Assembly (NCBI GenBank): GCA_902800645.1
Contig: CADCFC010000010.1
Coordinates: forward strand, 1 to 40,690
Direction: 5' to 3'
Origin: an uncultured Erysipelotrichaceae bacterium
Lineage (GTDB): Bacteria > Bacillota_I > Bacilli_A > RFN20 > CAG-826
DNA: 40,690 nt
Shown here: in pieces, positions 7,452-15,583 of the stretch
Numbering within the stretch: the first letter of the stretch is position 1
How the letters are laid out: each line of letters opens with the position of its first letter
Translations under genes and position numbers: made by a program
The notes under the pieces: model-generated
Told to the model about the DNA's origin: nothing
What the model saw: only the letters and a program-made list of their open reading frames with translations
Databases searched by the model: none

Positions 7452-9635
7452 GTGGGCTGGTTTGAAGAACAAGTGAAACAAAGAAAGAAACTCGATGAAA
7501 AAACATTCGAAGATTCTTTTGCTTCGCTTGCTGGAATCAAAGTTGATAAAAAGTCTAATTTGAGCGATGAAGCGATCAAAGAAAATTTCGCTATTTCTCA
7601 AGTACTTTCCTATTTCCGTCATCAAATGGTTGATATTCCTGAAAAGATTACTACCTTTAAAGATAAACTTAATTACGCTTTAAGTCAGGTTGATATCGAA
7701 TATCGTAAAGTTGAGCTTAATGGCGAATGGGTAAATGACACTCATAGTCCAGTTCTTATTTTCACTTTGATTAGCCAAACTCCAGTTGTTCTTTTCCCGA
7801 TTGGAAATAAAGCTTACTACTATATCAATTATCAAACAGGTAAGAAGGTAAAAATCGAGGCTTCTTTAATTAATAAACTTGAAATGGAAGCTTATAGTTT
7901 TTATCGTCCTCTTCCAAGCAAGAAAATATCTGTTAAAGAATATGCAAAATATTTGCAAAAGAATATTCGTGTAAGAGATATCGTTCTTCTTATTTTGACG
8001 AGTGCGATTGTTAGTGGAGTTGGTTTATTAATCCCATATTTGACTAGGATATTAACCGGCGATGTAATCGATAAAGGCAATATTAATTATTTTATAATTA
8101 CTTCGATTTATGTTGTTTCTGCTGCCGCTGGACTTGTTTTAATTAAGGCAATTGAAGGATATGTTAATTCTCGAATAACGATCTCGGTTAATAAAGGCGT
8201 TACGGAAGCAACGATGATGAAGGCCTTAAATTTACCGACCTCATTCTTTAAAAAATATAATACTGGTGAATTGACTGCACGTTTCCAAAGTGTCATCGGA
8301 CTTGCTAATTTAATTGTTTCCAGTCTATTTGTTACTTTGATATCGGTTGTGATGTCACTTATGTACTTATTCCAATTAATTGGCTTTGCTCCTTCTTTGA
8401 TCTTACCGGTTATCATCGTTTTATTCGTCTCTTCTGCTTTCTCAATTTTGATTGCGTATATTCAAAGAAACTATAGTAAGAAACAACTCGAACTTTCTTC
8501 AAAAGAAAACGGCCTTACTTATGAAATTATTAACGGAATACAAAAAATAAGATTATCCGGATCAGAAAAAAGAGTTTTTGCTAAATGGGCAAAAGCGTAT
8601 TCTAAATCCGCTAGACTTTTATATAATCCACCTCTTTTATTGAAGATAGCTCCAGCTATTTCTTTATTAATCACTCTATTAGGTAATATTGCCATATATG
8701 CTGTTGCTGCTAAAAACAACATTAGTGTTAGTAGTTATATGGCGTTTGTATCTAGTTATGGTGTTCTTTCTAGCGCCTTTGCTTCATTAAGTCAAATGGT
8801 TGGTCTTGTTTATTCAATTCAACCGATGTACGAGATGGCTAGACCATTCTTAGAAGCTGAACCAGAGAATAACTCTAAAAAGCCTCCTATTGAAAACATC
8901 AAAGGTAACATCAAATTTGAGAATGTATCTTTTAGATATAATAGTGAGGGACCTCTTGTGGTCAATAATTTATCGCTAGATATTAAAGAAGGCGAATATA
9001 TCGCAATTGTTGGACAAACAGGTTGTGGTAAATCCACTCTTGTTAGACTATTATTAGGATTTGAAGAGCCAATTAATGGTAATATATTAATTGACGGTAA
9101 CAATCTTAAAAATGTTGATTTGACTTCTTTGAGAAGAAATATCGGCACAGTTATGCAAAATGGAACTTTGTTCCACGCTGATATATTGTCTAATATCATC
9201 ATCTCTTCTCCATCTTTAAAAGAAGAAGATGCTTGGGAAGCCGCGGAAATTGCTAATATCGCTGAGGATATTAGAGAAATGCCTATGGGAATGAATACTG
9301 TTATCTCAGAAGGCCAAGGTGGCATTTCTGGCGGACAAAAGCAAAGAATCATGATTGCTAGAGCGATTGTGCATAAACCAAAGGTTTTAATCTTTGATGA
9401 AGCTACAAGCGCCTTAGATAATAAAACTCAAAAGAGTATCTCCGATTCAATTAGTAAACTTAATTGTACGAGAATTGTAATCGCTCACCGTTTATCTACT
9501 ATTCAAAGTGCGGACCGCATTTTGATGCTTGAAGGTGGAAAGGTTATTGAAGAAGGTAATTATCAGACCTTAATTGATAAAAAAGGCAAGTTTGCAGAAC
9601 TTGTCGACAGACAAAGATTAGATAATAACAAATAG
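7452..9635 (+). CDS. Second ABC exporter of the NHLM type, GTG start
   Basis: 727-residue exporter half-transporter without a peptidase domain. The N-terminal motif GWFEEQVKQR followed by EDSF is typical of the second ABC protein of NHLM bacteriocin systems, and residues 1-165 form a soluble N-terminal domain. Transmembrane helices span about 175-460. The nucleotide-binding domain is complete: Walker A GQTGCGKST (521-529), ISGGQ (625-629), Walker B VLIFDE (645-650) and H679. Translation starts at GTG with the Shine-Dalgarno gaaagga, 14 bases after the preceding stop. It probably forms a heterodimer with the C39 exporter, which is the inferred reason for their pairing. Confidence 0.9.
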   Translation: MGWFEEQVKQRKKLDEKTFEDSFASLAGIKVDKKSNLSDEAIKENFAISQVLSYFRHQMVDIPEKITTFKDKLNYALSQVDIEYRKVELNGEWVNDTHSPVLIFTLISQTPVVLFPIGNKAYYYINYQTGKKVKIEASLINKLEMEAYSFYRPLPSKKISVKEYAKYLQKNIRVRDIVLLILTSAIVSGVGLLIPYLTRILTGDVIDKGNINYFIITSIYVVSAAAGLVLIKAIEGYVNSRITISVNKGVTEATMMKALNLPTSFFKKYNTGELTARFQSVIGLANLIVSSLFVTLISVVMSLMYLFQLIGFAPSLILPVIIVLFVSSAFSILIAYIQRNYSKKQLELSSKENGLTYEIINGIQKIRLSGSEKRVFAKWAKAYSKSARLLYNPPLLLKIAPAISLLITLLGNIAIYAVAAKNNISVSSYMAFVSSYGVLSSAFASLSQMVGLVYSIQPMYEMARPFLEAEPENNSKKPPIENIKGNIKFENVSFRYNSEGPLVVNNLSLDIKEGEYIAIVGQTGCGKSTLVRLLLGFEEPINGNILIDGNNLKNVDLTSLRRNIGTVMQNGTLFHADILSNIIISSPSLKEEDAWEAAEIANIAEDIREMPMGMNTVISEGQGGISGGQKQRIMIARAIVHKPKVLIFDEATSALDNKTQKSISDSISKLNCTRIVIAHRLSTIQSADRILMLEGGKVIEEGNYQTLIDKKGKFAELVDRQRLDNNK

Positions 9636-9646
9636 GAGGATATTAT

Positions 9647-9940
9647 ATGAATCACACTTTGGAAAACGAAAAATTAACGATCTTTTTAGAAGGAGAACTC
9701 AATTCTTATAATTGCGATGAAGTTGAAACTGAGATCGAAAAGATTGTTTCTGAAAAACCTTTTAAATCTCTCGTTTTAGATTTTGACAATTTACGTTATA
9801 TCTCTTCAGCGGGTTTAAGAATTATCGTTAGATTAAAACAAAGATTTGATGATTTAAGTCTTGTTAAAGTTTCTAGTGATGTCTATGACATTCTTGATAT
9901 GGTCGGATTCGTAAAAATGTTCGCCATTGAAAAGAAATAG
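9647..9940 (+). CDS. STAS-domain anti-sigma-factor-antagonist-like protein
   Basis: 97-residue STAS protein of the SpoIIAA/RsbV type. The family's phosphorylation loop appears as YISSAGLRI (51-59), with S54 as the likely phosphoacceptor. In the partner-switching scheme the RsbW-like kinase phosphorylates this serine and the RsbU-like phosphatase removes the phosphate; both activities are encoded three genes downstream in one polypeptide. It has a strong Shine-Dalgarno (aggagg) and sits 11 bases after the second ABC gene. It is about 40% similar by eye to the STAS domain of the next gene. Placement inside an exporter operon suggests control of peptide export or synthesis rather than of a general stress sigma factor. 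Confidence 0.88.
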   Translation: MNHTLENEKLTIFLEGELNSYNCDEVETEIEKIVSEKPFKSLVLDFDNLRYISSAGLRIIVRLKQRFDDLSLVKVSSDVYDILDMVGFVKMFAIEKK

Positions 9941-9950
9941 TGAGGTTGAT

Positions 9951-11105
9951 ATGGAATTTAATGTTAATAATGGTGTATTAACCCTCTATTTTCCTAGTGA
10001 ATTGAATTCATCAAATTCCGAGAAAGTGGGACAAGAAATCGACGAAATAATTAAAGAAAATAATTTTTCATCAGTTATTGTTGATTTAGATAAATGCTCC
10101 TATGTTTCTAGTGCGGGATTAAGAGTTGTTTTAAAACTTAAACAACAATATGATGATCTCGTTGTTAATAATGCTTCTTTAGAAGTTTATGACATTTTCC
10201 AAATGACCGGATTCACTAATATTATGAAGGTAAATAAAGCCTTAAGAGTGGTGGATTTAACTAATACAGAAGTGATTGGAGATGGATATTTCTCCACTGT
10301 ATATCGCTTAGATAAAGATACGATTGTTAAGGTATTTAATCGCACTAGTGACCCAGAGCAAATTAATCGTGAATTATTTTTAGCTAAAGAAGCGTTTGTT
10401 CTTGGTGTTCCTACCGCAATATCTTTTGATATTGTTAAAGCCGGAGATAAGCTCGGCGTGATTTTTGAAATGCTTGACTGTATGTCGCTTAAAAATGTCG
10501 TTATTACTTATCCTGAAAAAATGCATGAATATTTAGAAAAATATGCAGCATTACTTAAAAAGATTAACACTACAGAATGCTTCAATGAGTCTATTCCTGA
10601 CATCAAGAAAAAGTATTTTGAAAAGCTTGAAATGATTAAACCATTTCTAGATGAAGCTCATTATAGTAAAGCCTATAATTTACTTTCTTCAATTGAAGAT
10701 CGTAAGACATTTATTCATGGCGATTGTCACTTTAAAAATATTATGGTGCAAAATGGTGAACTTATCTTGATAGATATGGACACTCTTTCTGTCGGACATC
10801 CTATTTTTGAACTTGCTGCTTTATATGCACCTTATTGTGCTTTTAACGAAGACGATCCTGGAAATAGTGAGAAGTTTTTTGGAATAAGTGATGAGAATGC
10901 TTCTAAATTATATAACGCACTTCTTAATCTATATTTTGGGAAAGATGATCCAGTTATCAAAGATAAAATTAGATTACTTTCTTATATTCATATGGTGTGG
11001 TGGAACCGCACTAATGAACCAAATAATGAAATTCGATTAAACGGATGTAGAAATAGATTATATGCTTTATTAGACAAATATAATGACTTAAACATTGGTA
11101 TCTAA
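9951..11105 (+). CDS. STAS domain fused to an APH-type kinase
   Basis: 384-residue fusion. Residues 1-100 are a second STAS domain with phosphorylation loop YVSSAGLRV (51-59, S54). Residues about 105-384 are an aminoglycoside-phosphotransferase-fold kinase: glycine-rich loop GDGYFSTVY (110-118), ATP-binding K127, catalytic loop HGDCHFKN (256-263) and metal-binding D275/D277 in LIDMDTL. Catalytic residues are intact, so an active small-molecule or peptide kinase is plausible; its substrate is unknown. The STAS part would let its activity or location respond to the partner switch. The start at 9951 (MEFNV) is preferred over 9927, which would overlap the previous gene; gtgagg lies upstream. Confidence 0.85.
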   Translation: MEFNVNNGVLTLYFPSELNSSNSEKVGQEIDEIIKENNFSSVIVDLDKCSYVSSAGLRVVLKLKQQYDDLVVNNASLEVYDIFQMTGFTNIMKVNKALRVVDLTNTEVIGDGYFSTVYRLDKDTIVKVFNRTSDPEQINRELFLAKEAFVLGVPTAISFDIVKAGDKLGVIFEMLDCMSLKNVVITYPEKMHEYLEKYAALLKKINTTECFNESIPDIKKKYFEKLEMIKPFLDEAHYSKAYNLLSSIEDRKTFIHGDCHFKNIMVQNGELILIDMDTLSVGHPIFELAALYAPYCAFNEDDPGNSEKFFGISDENASKLYNALLNLYFGKDDPVIKDKIRLLSYIHMVWWNRTNEPNNEIRLNGCRNRLYALLDKYNDLNIGI

Positions 11106-11106
11106 T

Positions 11107-12954
11107 ATGGAACTTAAAAATAAAGAATATATTGCAGCCTATAATAAAAATGAAGCTGATGCTAATAAGCATATGTCCTATGTTAATGGGGCAGCTTCAC
11201 TTTTGTCTTTGGTTCTTTGGATACTTTACTTAACTAAAATATTTACAATTTCTGAAGAACTATTTCCTATCGTCACTGTTTTATTCCCACTTGCAACAGT
11301 GCTTTTAATTATCCCAGTATTTTTAGTTAAAACCGAAGCAATTACTAAATCTTGGTATAAATATTTCATTCTGTTTTCTTTATTAATTGTAATAATTGCA
11401 ATTAATATTACCATTCCTAAGCACGGCATGCTTTTGTGGCCTTTTGCCATTCTTATTGCGAACCATTACTATAACCCAGTATTAGGTAGAATCATTTATG
11501 TTTTTACTTTAGTAATGATGCTTATTTGCATGTATTTAGGAATGCTATTTGGCGAATATGATCTCAACCTTCTTGGTGGAGGAGTTGTCGTCGATGGCGA
11601 AATCGTTTATTACGATAATTATATCCAAAGAATTAATATGCTTAAAACGATGCTTCTGAATGGAGAAAACCGTTATGTAAAAGTATTGATTTTCTATTAT
11701 TTACCAAGAGCGGCAGTTGTTACTTTATTCTTCATGGTTTCTAACTTACTTAATAGAAGAACTTATAAGTTGCTCGATCAAGAAATTAAAATTCACGACG
11801 AACAAGAAAAATCTAAAACCGAACTTGAAGTTGCTAAAGACATTCAATTAAGCACTCTTCCTGAAGAATTCATTTCCTCTAAGGACGTTGAAATTATTGG
11901 AGAACTTAAAGCTGCAAAAGAAGTCGGTGGAGACTTCTATGATTATTTAGATATTGATGAAGATCACGTTGCCATTATTATTGGTGATGTTTCTGGAAAA
12001 GGCGTTCCAGCTGCGATGTTTATGATGAAGACAATCACTTCATTTAGAGACTTCGCTAAAGGCAGTACTTCACCATCTCAAATTTTAAGAGAAGTTAATG
12101 CCTCTATTTATAGAGGCAATAAGTCGAGCATGTTTGTTACTTGCTTCTTAGCAATTTTAAATAAGAAAACTGGTCGACTTATTTACGCTAACGCAGGGCA
12201 TAATCGTCCAGTTGTTGGTCAAAAGCAAAAGTATCACTTCTTGCCTTGTGAATCAGGCTTATTACTCGGCTGCTTTAAAGACGCCTTTGTTAGCGACCAA
12301 GAAATTACTTTAAATCCTGGAGATAGTATTACTTTATATACTGATGGCATTACTGAAGCTAGAAATAATCAAGGCGGTTTCTTTGGAGAAAAGAGATTAA
12401 TTGAAGCCTTTAATAAAAATGATTATACCTGTATTGTTGAACTCCATCACGCGATCAAAGATTCAATTGCGACATTTGTTGATGGCGCACCTCAAAGTGA
12501 TGATATCACTTTCGTTACATTAAAATATCAAGGCGGACATTATTCTTATCTTGAAAAATATTTTGATGCAAGAATTGAAAATGTTAAAAACATGTTAGCG
12601 TTAATTGAAAATTTCGGTGAAGAACATCATTTCCCAATGAGTTTTGTTAATCAACTTGTTGTCGTTGGTGACGAATTATTCTCTAATATCGTTAATCACG
12701 GTTATAACAATAAAGGTGGAGACATATTCGTGAGATTACTCTTTAATGATGATACTAATGAGTTTGCTTTAACAGTTATTGATAGAGCCACTCCATTTAA
12801 TCAATTAGAGGTTAATGATGAAGCGTATGATGAAAACACTGATAAAAACAAGATTGGTGGACTTGGTATCTTAATTGTAAAAAAGATTATGACCGAGTAC
12901 GCTTACGATTATATTAACGGCAAAAATATTCTTGTACTTAAAAAACGTTTCTAG
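11107..12954 (+). CDS. Membrane RsbU-like PP2C phosphatase fused to RsbW-like kinase
   Basis: 615-residue protein carrying both arms of a partner switch. The N-terminal 220 residues hold about six transmembrane helices with no recognised sensor. After a short coiled coil, a SpoIIE/RsbU-type PP2C domain (about 240-475) has metal-binding aspartates in EVGGD (D276), GDVSGKG (D294), TDGITEA (D413) and QSDD (465-466). The C-terminal HATPase (about 480-615) of the RsbW/SpoIIAB type has E523/N527 in DELFSNIVNHGY and GGLGI near 584-588. The STAS proteins upstream are the expected substrates. ATG at 11107 follows the previous stop by one base; a TTG at 11095 is an alternative. A strong terminator ends the operon, and no sigma factor is encoded in it. 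Confidence 0.9.
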   Translation: MELKNKEYIAAYNKNEADANKHMSYVNGAASLLSLVLWILYLTKIFTISEELFPIVTVLFPLATVLLIIPVFLVKTEAITKSWYKYFILFSLLIVIIAINITIPKHGMLLWPFAILIANHYYNPVLGRIIYVFTLVMMLICMYLGMLFGEYDLNLLGGGVVVDGEIVYYDNYIQRINMLKTMLLNGENRYVKVLIFYYLPRAAVVTLFFMVSNLLNRRTYKLLDQEIKIHDEQEKSKTELEVAKDIQLSTLPEEFISSKDVEIIGELKAAKEVGGDFYDYLDIDEDHVAIIIGDVSGKGVPAAMFMMKTITSFRDFAKGSTSPSQILREVNASIYRGNKSSMFVTCFLAILNKKTGRLIYANAGHNRPVVGQKQKYHFLPCESGLLLGCFKDAFVSDQEITLNPGDSITLYTDGITEARNNQGGFFGEKRLIEAFNKNDYTCIVELHHAIKDSIATFVDGAPQSDDITFVTLKYQGGHYSYLEKYFDARIENVKNMLALIENFGEEHHFPMSFVNQLVVVGDELFSNIVNHGYNNKGGDIFVRLLFNDDTNEFALTVIDRATPFNQLEVNDEAYDENTDKNKIGGLGILIVKKIMTEYAYDYINGKNILVLKKRF

Positions 12955-12961
12955 AATAGAA

Positions 12962-12994
12962 AACAACTCCGATTGATTATTCTTCGGAGTTGTT
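12962..12994. terminator. Bidirectional terminator, 11-bp stem
   Basis: Perfect inverted repeat AACAACTCCGA / TCGGAGTTGTT with an 11-base loop and T tracts on both strands. It serves the exporter operon and the convergent Pr6Pr gene, whose last codons lie in the hairpin. Confidence 0.9.
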
Positions 12995-13939
12995 TTTTTC
13001 TTCTACATATATTTGGTTAACATCATTATTATGAATATTAGCGAGATAGCTTTCTAAATAGATATCATATTGAATGTCTAATGGAAGAGTGTTGGTCTTA
13101 TATCTTTCTGATAGTAGTTTAATTGTATCTACTGGAATATAGATCTCATCACCCTCTTTATAATAATCTGATTCTTCTTTAGCAAGTTTAGCGATTGCTA
13201 AGGTGATTTTTTCAAATTCGTAATCAGGTGATTCTTTATAATACCTTTCAATACCTTTTTTAACGTGGAAATTAGTCAAGTTATGAAGGAAGCGAAGGAG
13301 GGACGCTAAAGCAAAGGCAATAATCATTATTCCGATAAAGGCAACTGGCCAAGGCATTAATTCTTGAATGTGATAATGGTCTCTCCAAATTTTTACAACG
13401 AACGCCATAATGAAATAAATCATCGCGTAAATAAAAGTTGGAATAATTGTGAAGAAAGTGCGATTAAATTTAATCTTTACATCAGAAATAGCGATTGTGA
13501 ATAAAAGAGTAATAAAGATTGGATTAAGCGTGTGCATGAATAGATTTGATCGCTCAAACATCGCATAAACAAATCCGGCAGTTGGAGAAATCATTGTTAG
13601 GGCAATAATAAATGTTAAAAACACTCCGCAAGTGCCAATATACATCACTTCAACAACCCAACTAGGTAATTTAAATCTATTCTTTCTAATACCTTCAATT
13701 TGGAAAGGAACACAAATAGAAGCAGCAAGAGCGGCAATGATGTTAGATATAGTGGTGTACATTCTTAAAGTGCCGATGCCTGCTTCAGGAGTATCGTCTT
13801 TATAAAAATTAACGAAATTTAAAGTAACAGAGATTAATGTTAGTAATATGACGATTGAGCAAATAATAAGACCGACAATACACCTCATCTTATTAATTGT
13901 TCTAGCGTTTGTTATTTTATTTGTGCTTTCTTTTTGCAT
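12977..13939 (-). CDS. Pr6Pr-like multi-pass membrane protein
   Basis: 320-residue integral membrane protein with about six helices and a soluble C-terminal tail of roughly 90 residues. The patterns TTISNIIAAL, then a loop, and SNLFMHTLNP match the Pr6Pr-type (FAR-17a/AIG1-like) family, whose molecular function is not known. A shorter relative with the same landmarks lies at 33240-33893. The charged tail, rich in Lys, Glu and Tyr, is absent from that relative and could be a partner-binding region. The -10 TAGAAT (minus strand, 13947-13952) is 7 bases before the ATG and there is no Shine-Dalgarno, so the transcript is probably leaderless. It runs convergently to the exporter operon and need not belong to it. 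Confidence 0.65.
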   Translation of the reverse strand: MQKESTNKITNARTINKMRCIVGLIICSIVILLTLISVTLNFVNFYKDDTPEAGIGTLRMYTTISNIIAALAASICVPFQIEGIRKNRFKLPSWVVEVMYIGTCGVFLTFIIALTMISPTAGFVYAMFERSNLFMHTLNPIFITLLFTIAISDVKIKFNRTFFTIIPTFIYAMIYFIMAFVVKIWRDHYHIQELMPWPVAFIGIMIIAFALASLLRFLHNLTNFHVKKGIERYYKESPDYEFEKITLAIAKLAKEESDYYKEGDEIYIPVDTIKLLSERYKTNTLPLDIQYDIYLESYLANIHNNDVNQIYVEEKNNSEE

Positions 13940-13946
13940 GTTTTTT

Positions 13947-13952
13947 ATTCTA
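13947..13952 (-). promoter_or_regulatory. -10 element (TAGAAT), leaderless
   Basis: TAGAAT is 7 bases upstream of the minus-strand ATG at 13939. No convincing -35 is seen. Confidence 0.45.
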
Positions 13953-14034
13953 TCACAATCTAACTTTTTCTAATACTCAATTTAATATTGTGGCACTTAT
14001 GTGGCATAATGAGTTGTATATTAAATACATCATT

Positions 14035-15342
14035 ATGAATTACGTCACAATTGTTAATCTTATCTTTCTTATTATTAGTGCTTTAGTAAGTCTATATTTA
14101 TTTCACTTCTTTTTCTTTATGATCGTAGGTCTTGTTCATAAAAAAAGATTTCCGAAAGTAGAAGAAAAATGTCGATACGGAATTTTAGTATCCGCTAAAG
14201 ATGAAGAAAATGTAATTCCTAGATTAATTAATAGCATTAAGGAATCTAACTATCCTAAAGATAAATTAGATATTTTTATCATCGCTCATAATTGTAAAGA
14301 TAAGACTGCTGAGGTAGCGAAATCTATGGGTGCTAGCGTCATTATTTATAATGATGAAAACGCGCGTACTTTAGGTTTAGCGTACCAATACGCTTTTAAA
14401 CGAATTAACGTTAAAGAGTATGACGGAATTATTGTTTTAAACGCCGATAATGTCGTGAGCAAAGATTACTTTGATAAGCTCAACGACGCTTTTGTTTATC
14501 ATAAAAAAGATAGTGTGGTGACTACCTTCCGTCACGCTTTAAATATAAAAGATGGAACAATGCCAGCTATTTATAGCTATTATTTTGCCGCTGCGTGCTT
14601 ATTATCATATATTGGTAGAGAATGTTTTAATGTTTCTTGTCGAGTCACTGGATGTGGATTTGTTATACCTGTACGTCTATTAGAAAATGGATGGAATTAC
14701 ACTAGCATTACTGAAGATATTGAATTCAGTGCTGATAAGGTATTAGAAGGAGAAACAATCCATTACTGCGATGATGCTATATTTTATGATGAACAGCCGC
14801 TTGATTTCAAAACCATGTGGTTTCAGCGCCTAAGATGGTCAAAAGGACAAAATCTTACTAGTAGGAAATATTTTTGGAAATTTTTCCGAGCCCTTTTTGA
14901 TAAGAAAAAGAAGAATAAACTCTCAATTTATATTGCGATGACATTTAATTCTTTTATCCCGTTAGTGTTTTTCTTCCTATTTATTGCTCAAAATATGATT
15001 TTACTATTTTCACCATTAGCAGGTGTTTCACTTAATGAGGCGTTCTTATATTGGAATTACGAGCAAAGTTGGTTTCAGAATTTGTTCATGTCATTAAACA
15101 CCGGAGCAATATTCGGAATGATAAAAACTTTTGTGTGGCTCTTTTTAGGATCTTATTTAACTGCAATTGCAACTTTAATTGCCTCCAGAGGAAAATATAA
15201 AGGACAAGCAAAATTACCGCTTATCACTGGGTTTATTGTTTTCCCTTTATTTTTATTACTTCAAGTCCCACTAGATGTCGTTACTATTTTTATTCATGAT
15301 TTAAAATGGAGAAAGATTCCACACGGATTAAATAAAAAATAA
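14035..15342 (+). CDS. Membrane glycosyltransferase, family 2
   Basis: 435-residue processive-type GT2 enzyme (cellulose/hyaluronan-synthase-like fold) that moves a sugar from a nucleotide sugar to a cell-surface acceptor or polymer. One N-terminal helix (5-32) precedes the GT-A domain, with GILVSAKDEEN (49-59), N-A-D (136-138), TED (226-228, proposed base D228) and QRLRW (264-268). Three or four C-terminal helices complete the channel region. The polymer cannot be predicted; there is no PilZ domain and no accessory polysaccharide gene nearby. The start at 14035 (MNYVTI) is chosen because the 42 upstream codons run through promoter-like DNA into the start of the divergent gene. Confidence 0.85.
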   Translation: MNYVTIVNLIFLIISALVSLYLFHFFFFMIVGLVHKKRFPKVEEKCRYGILVSAKDEENVIPRLINSIKESNYPKDKLDIFIIAHNCKDKTAEVAKSMGASVIIYNDENARTLGLAYQYAFKRINVKEYDGIIVLNADNVVSKDYFDKLNDAFVYHKKDSVVTTFRHALNIKDGTMPAIYSYYFAAACLLSYIGRECFNVSCRVTGCGFVIPVRLLENGWNYTSITEDIEFSADKVLEGETIHYCDDAIFYDEQPLDFKTMWFQRLRWSKGQNLTSRKYFWKFFRALFDKKKKNKLSIYIAMTFNSFIPLVFFFLFIAQNMILLFSPLAGVSLNEAFLYWNYEQSWFQNLFMSLNTGAIFGMIKTFVWLFLGSYLTAIATLIASRGKYKGQAKLPLITGFIVFPLFLLLQVPLDVVTIFIHDLKWRKIPHGLNKK

Positions 15343-15354
15343 ATACTAATTTTT

Positions 15355-15386
15355 GAAAAGAAAAACACGTACTCTAAGTTACGTGT
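15355..15386 (-). terminator. Terminator of tRNA-Ser(GGA)
   Basis: On the minus strand, stem ACACGTA / TACGTGT (15365-15371 and 15380-15386) with an 8-base loop is followed by TTTTCTTTT. There is no T tract on the plus strand. Confidence 0.8.
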
Positions 15387-15401
15387 CTTGACAATCAATC
15401 G

Positions 15402-15492
15402 TGGCGGAGGAAGAGGGATTTGAACCCTCGCACCGAGTTACCAGTCTACGAGCTTTCCAAGCCCGCCCCTTCAGCCTCTTGGGTATTCCTCC
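15402..15492 (-). tRNA. tRNA-Ser(GGA)
   Basis: Class II tRNA with a long variable arm. The acceptor stem begins GGAGGAA and pairs with TTCCTCC, then G-CCA is encoded. The anticodon stem is CGGGC / GCTCG with loop TTGGAAA, giving anticodon GGA, which reads UCC and UCU. The T-arm GAGGG-TTCAAAT-CCCTC is standard. A likely minus-strand promoter lies at 15514-15543: TTGCAC, an 18-base spacer and TAAAAT. Confidence 0.95.
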
Positions 15493-15513
15493 AGATTCAT
15501 GGCTGCGATATGT

Positions 15514-15543
15514 ATTTTAATATATTAAAAAGAGAAAGTGCAA
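15514..15543 (-). promoter_or_regulatory. Promoter of tRNA-Ser(GGA)
   Basis: -35 TTGCAC (15538-15543, minus) and -10 TAAAAT (15514-15519) are 18 bases apart, about 20 bases before the tRNA 5' end. Confidence 0.6.
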
Positions 15544-15568
15544 CCTTTATTGTTAAATTAAGATAAAT

Positions 15569-15574
15569 TATAAT
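15569..15574 (+). promoter_or_regulatory. -10 TATAAT, leaderless, for the RluA-type gene
   Basis: TATAAT ends 9 bases before the ATG at 15584. No Shine-Dalgarno fits between them. The -35 is weak (TTTATT at 15546). Confidence 0.65.
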
Positions 15575-15583
15575 AATTTAGAA

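Noticed and set aside
8819-9352. Long minus-strand open frame inside the second ABC gene
   Set aside because: It is antisense to a strongly conserved nucleotide-binding domain and has no recognisable product.
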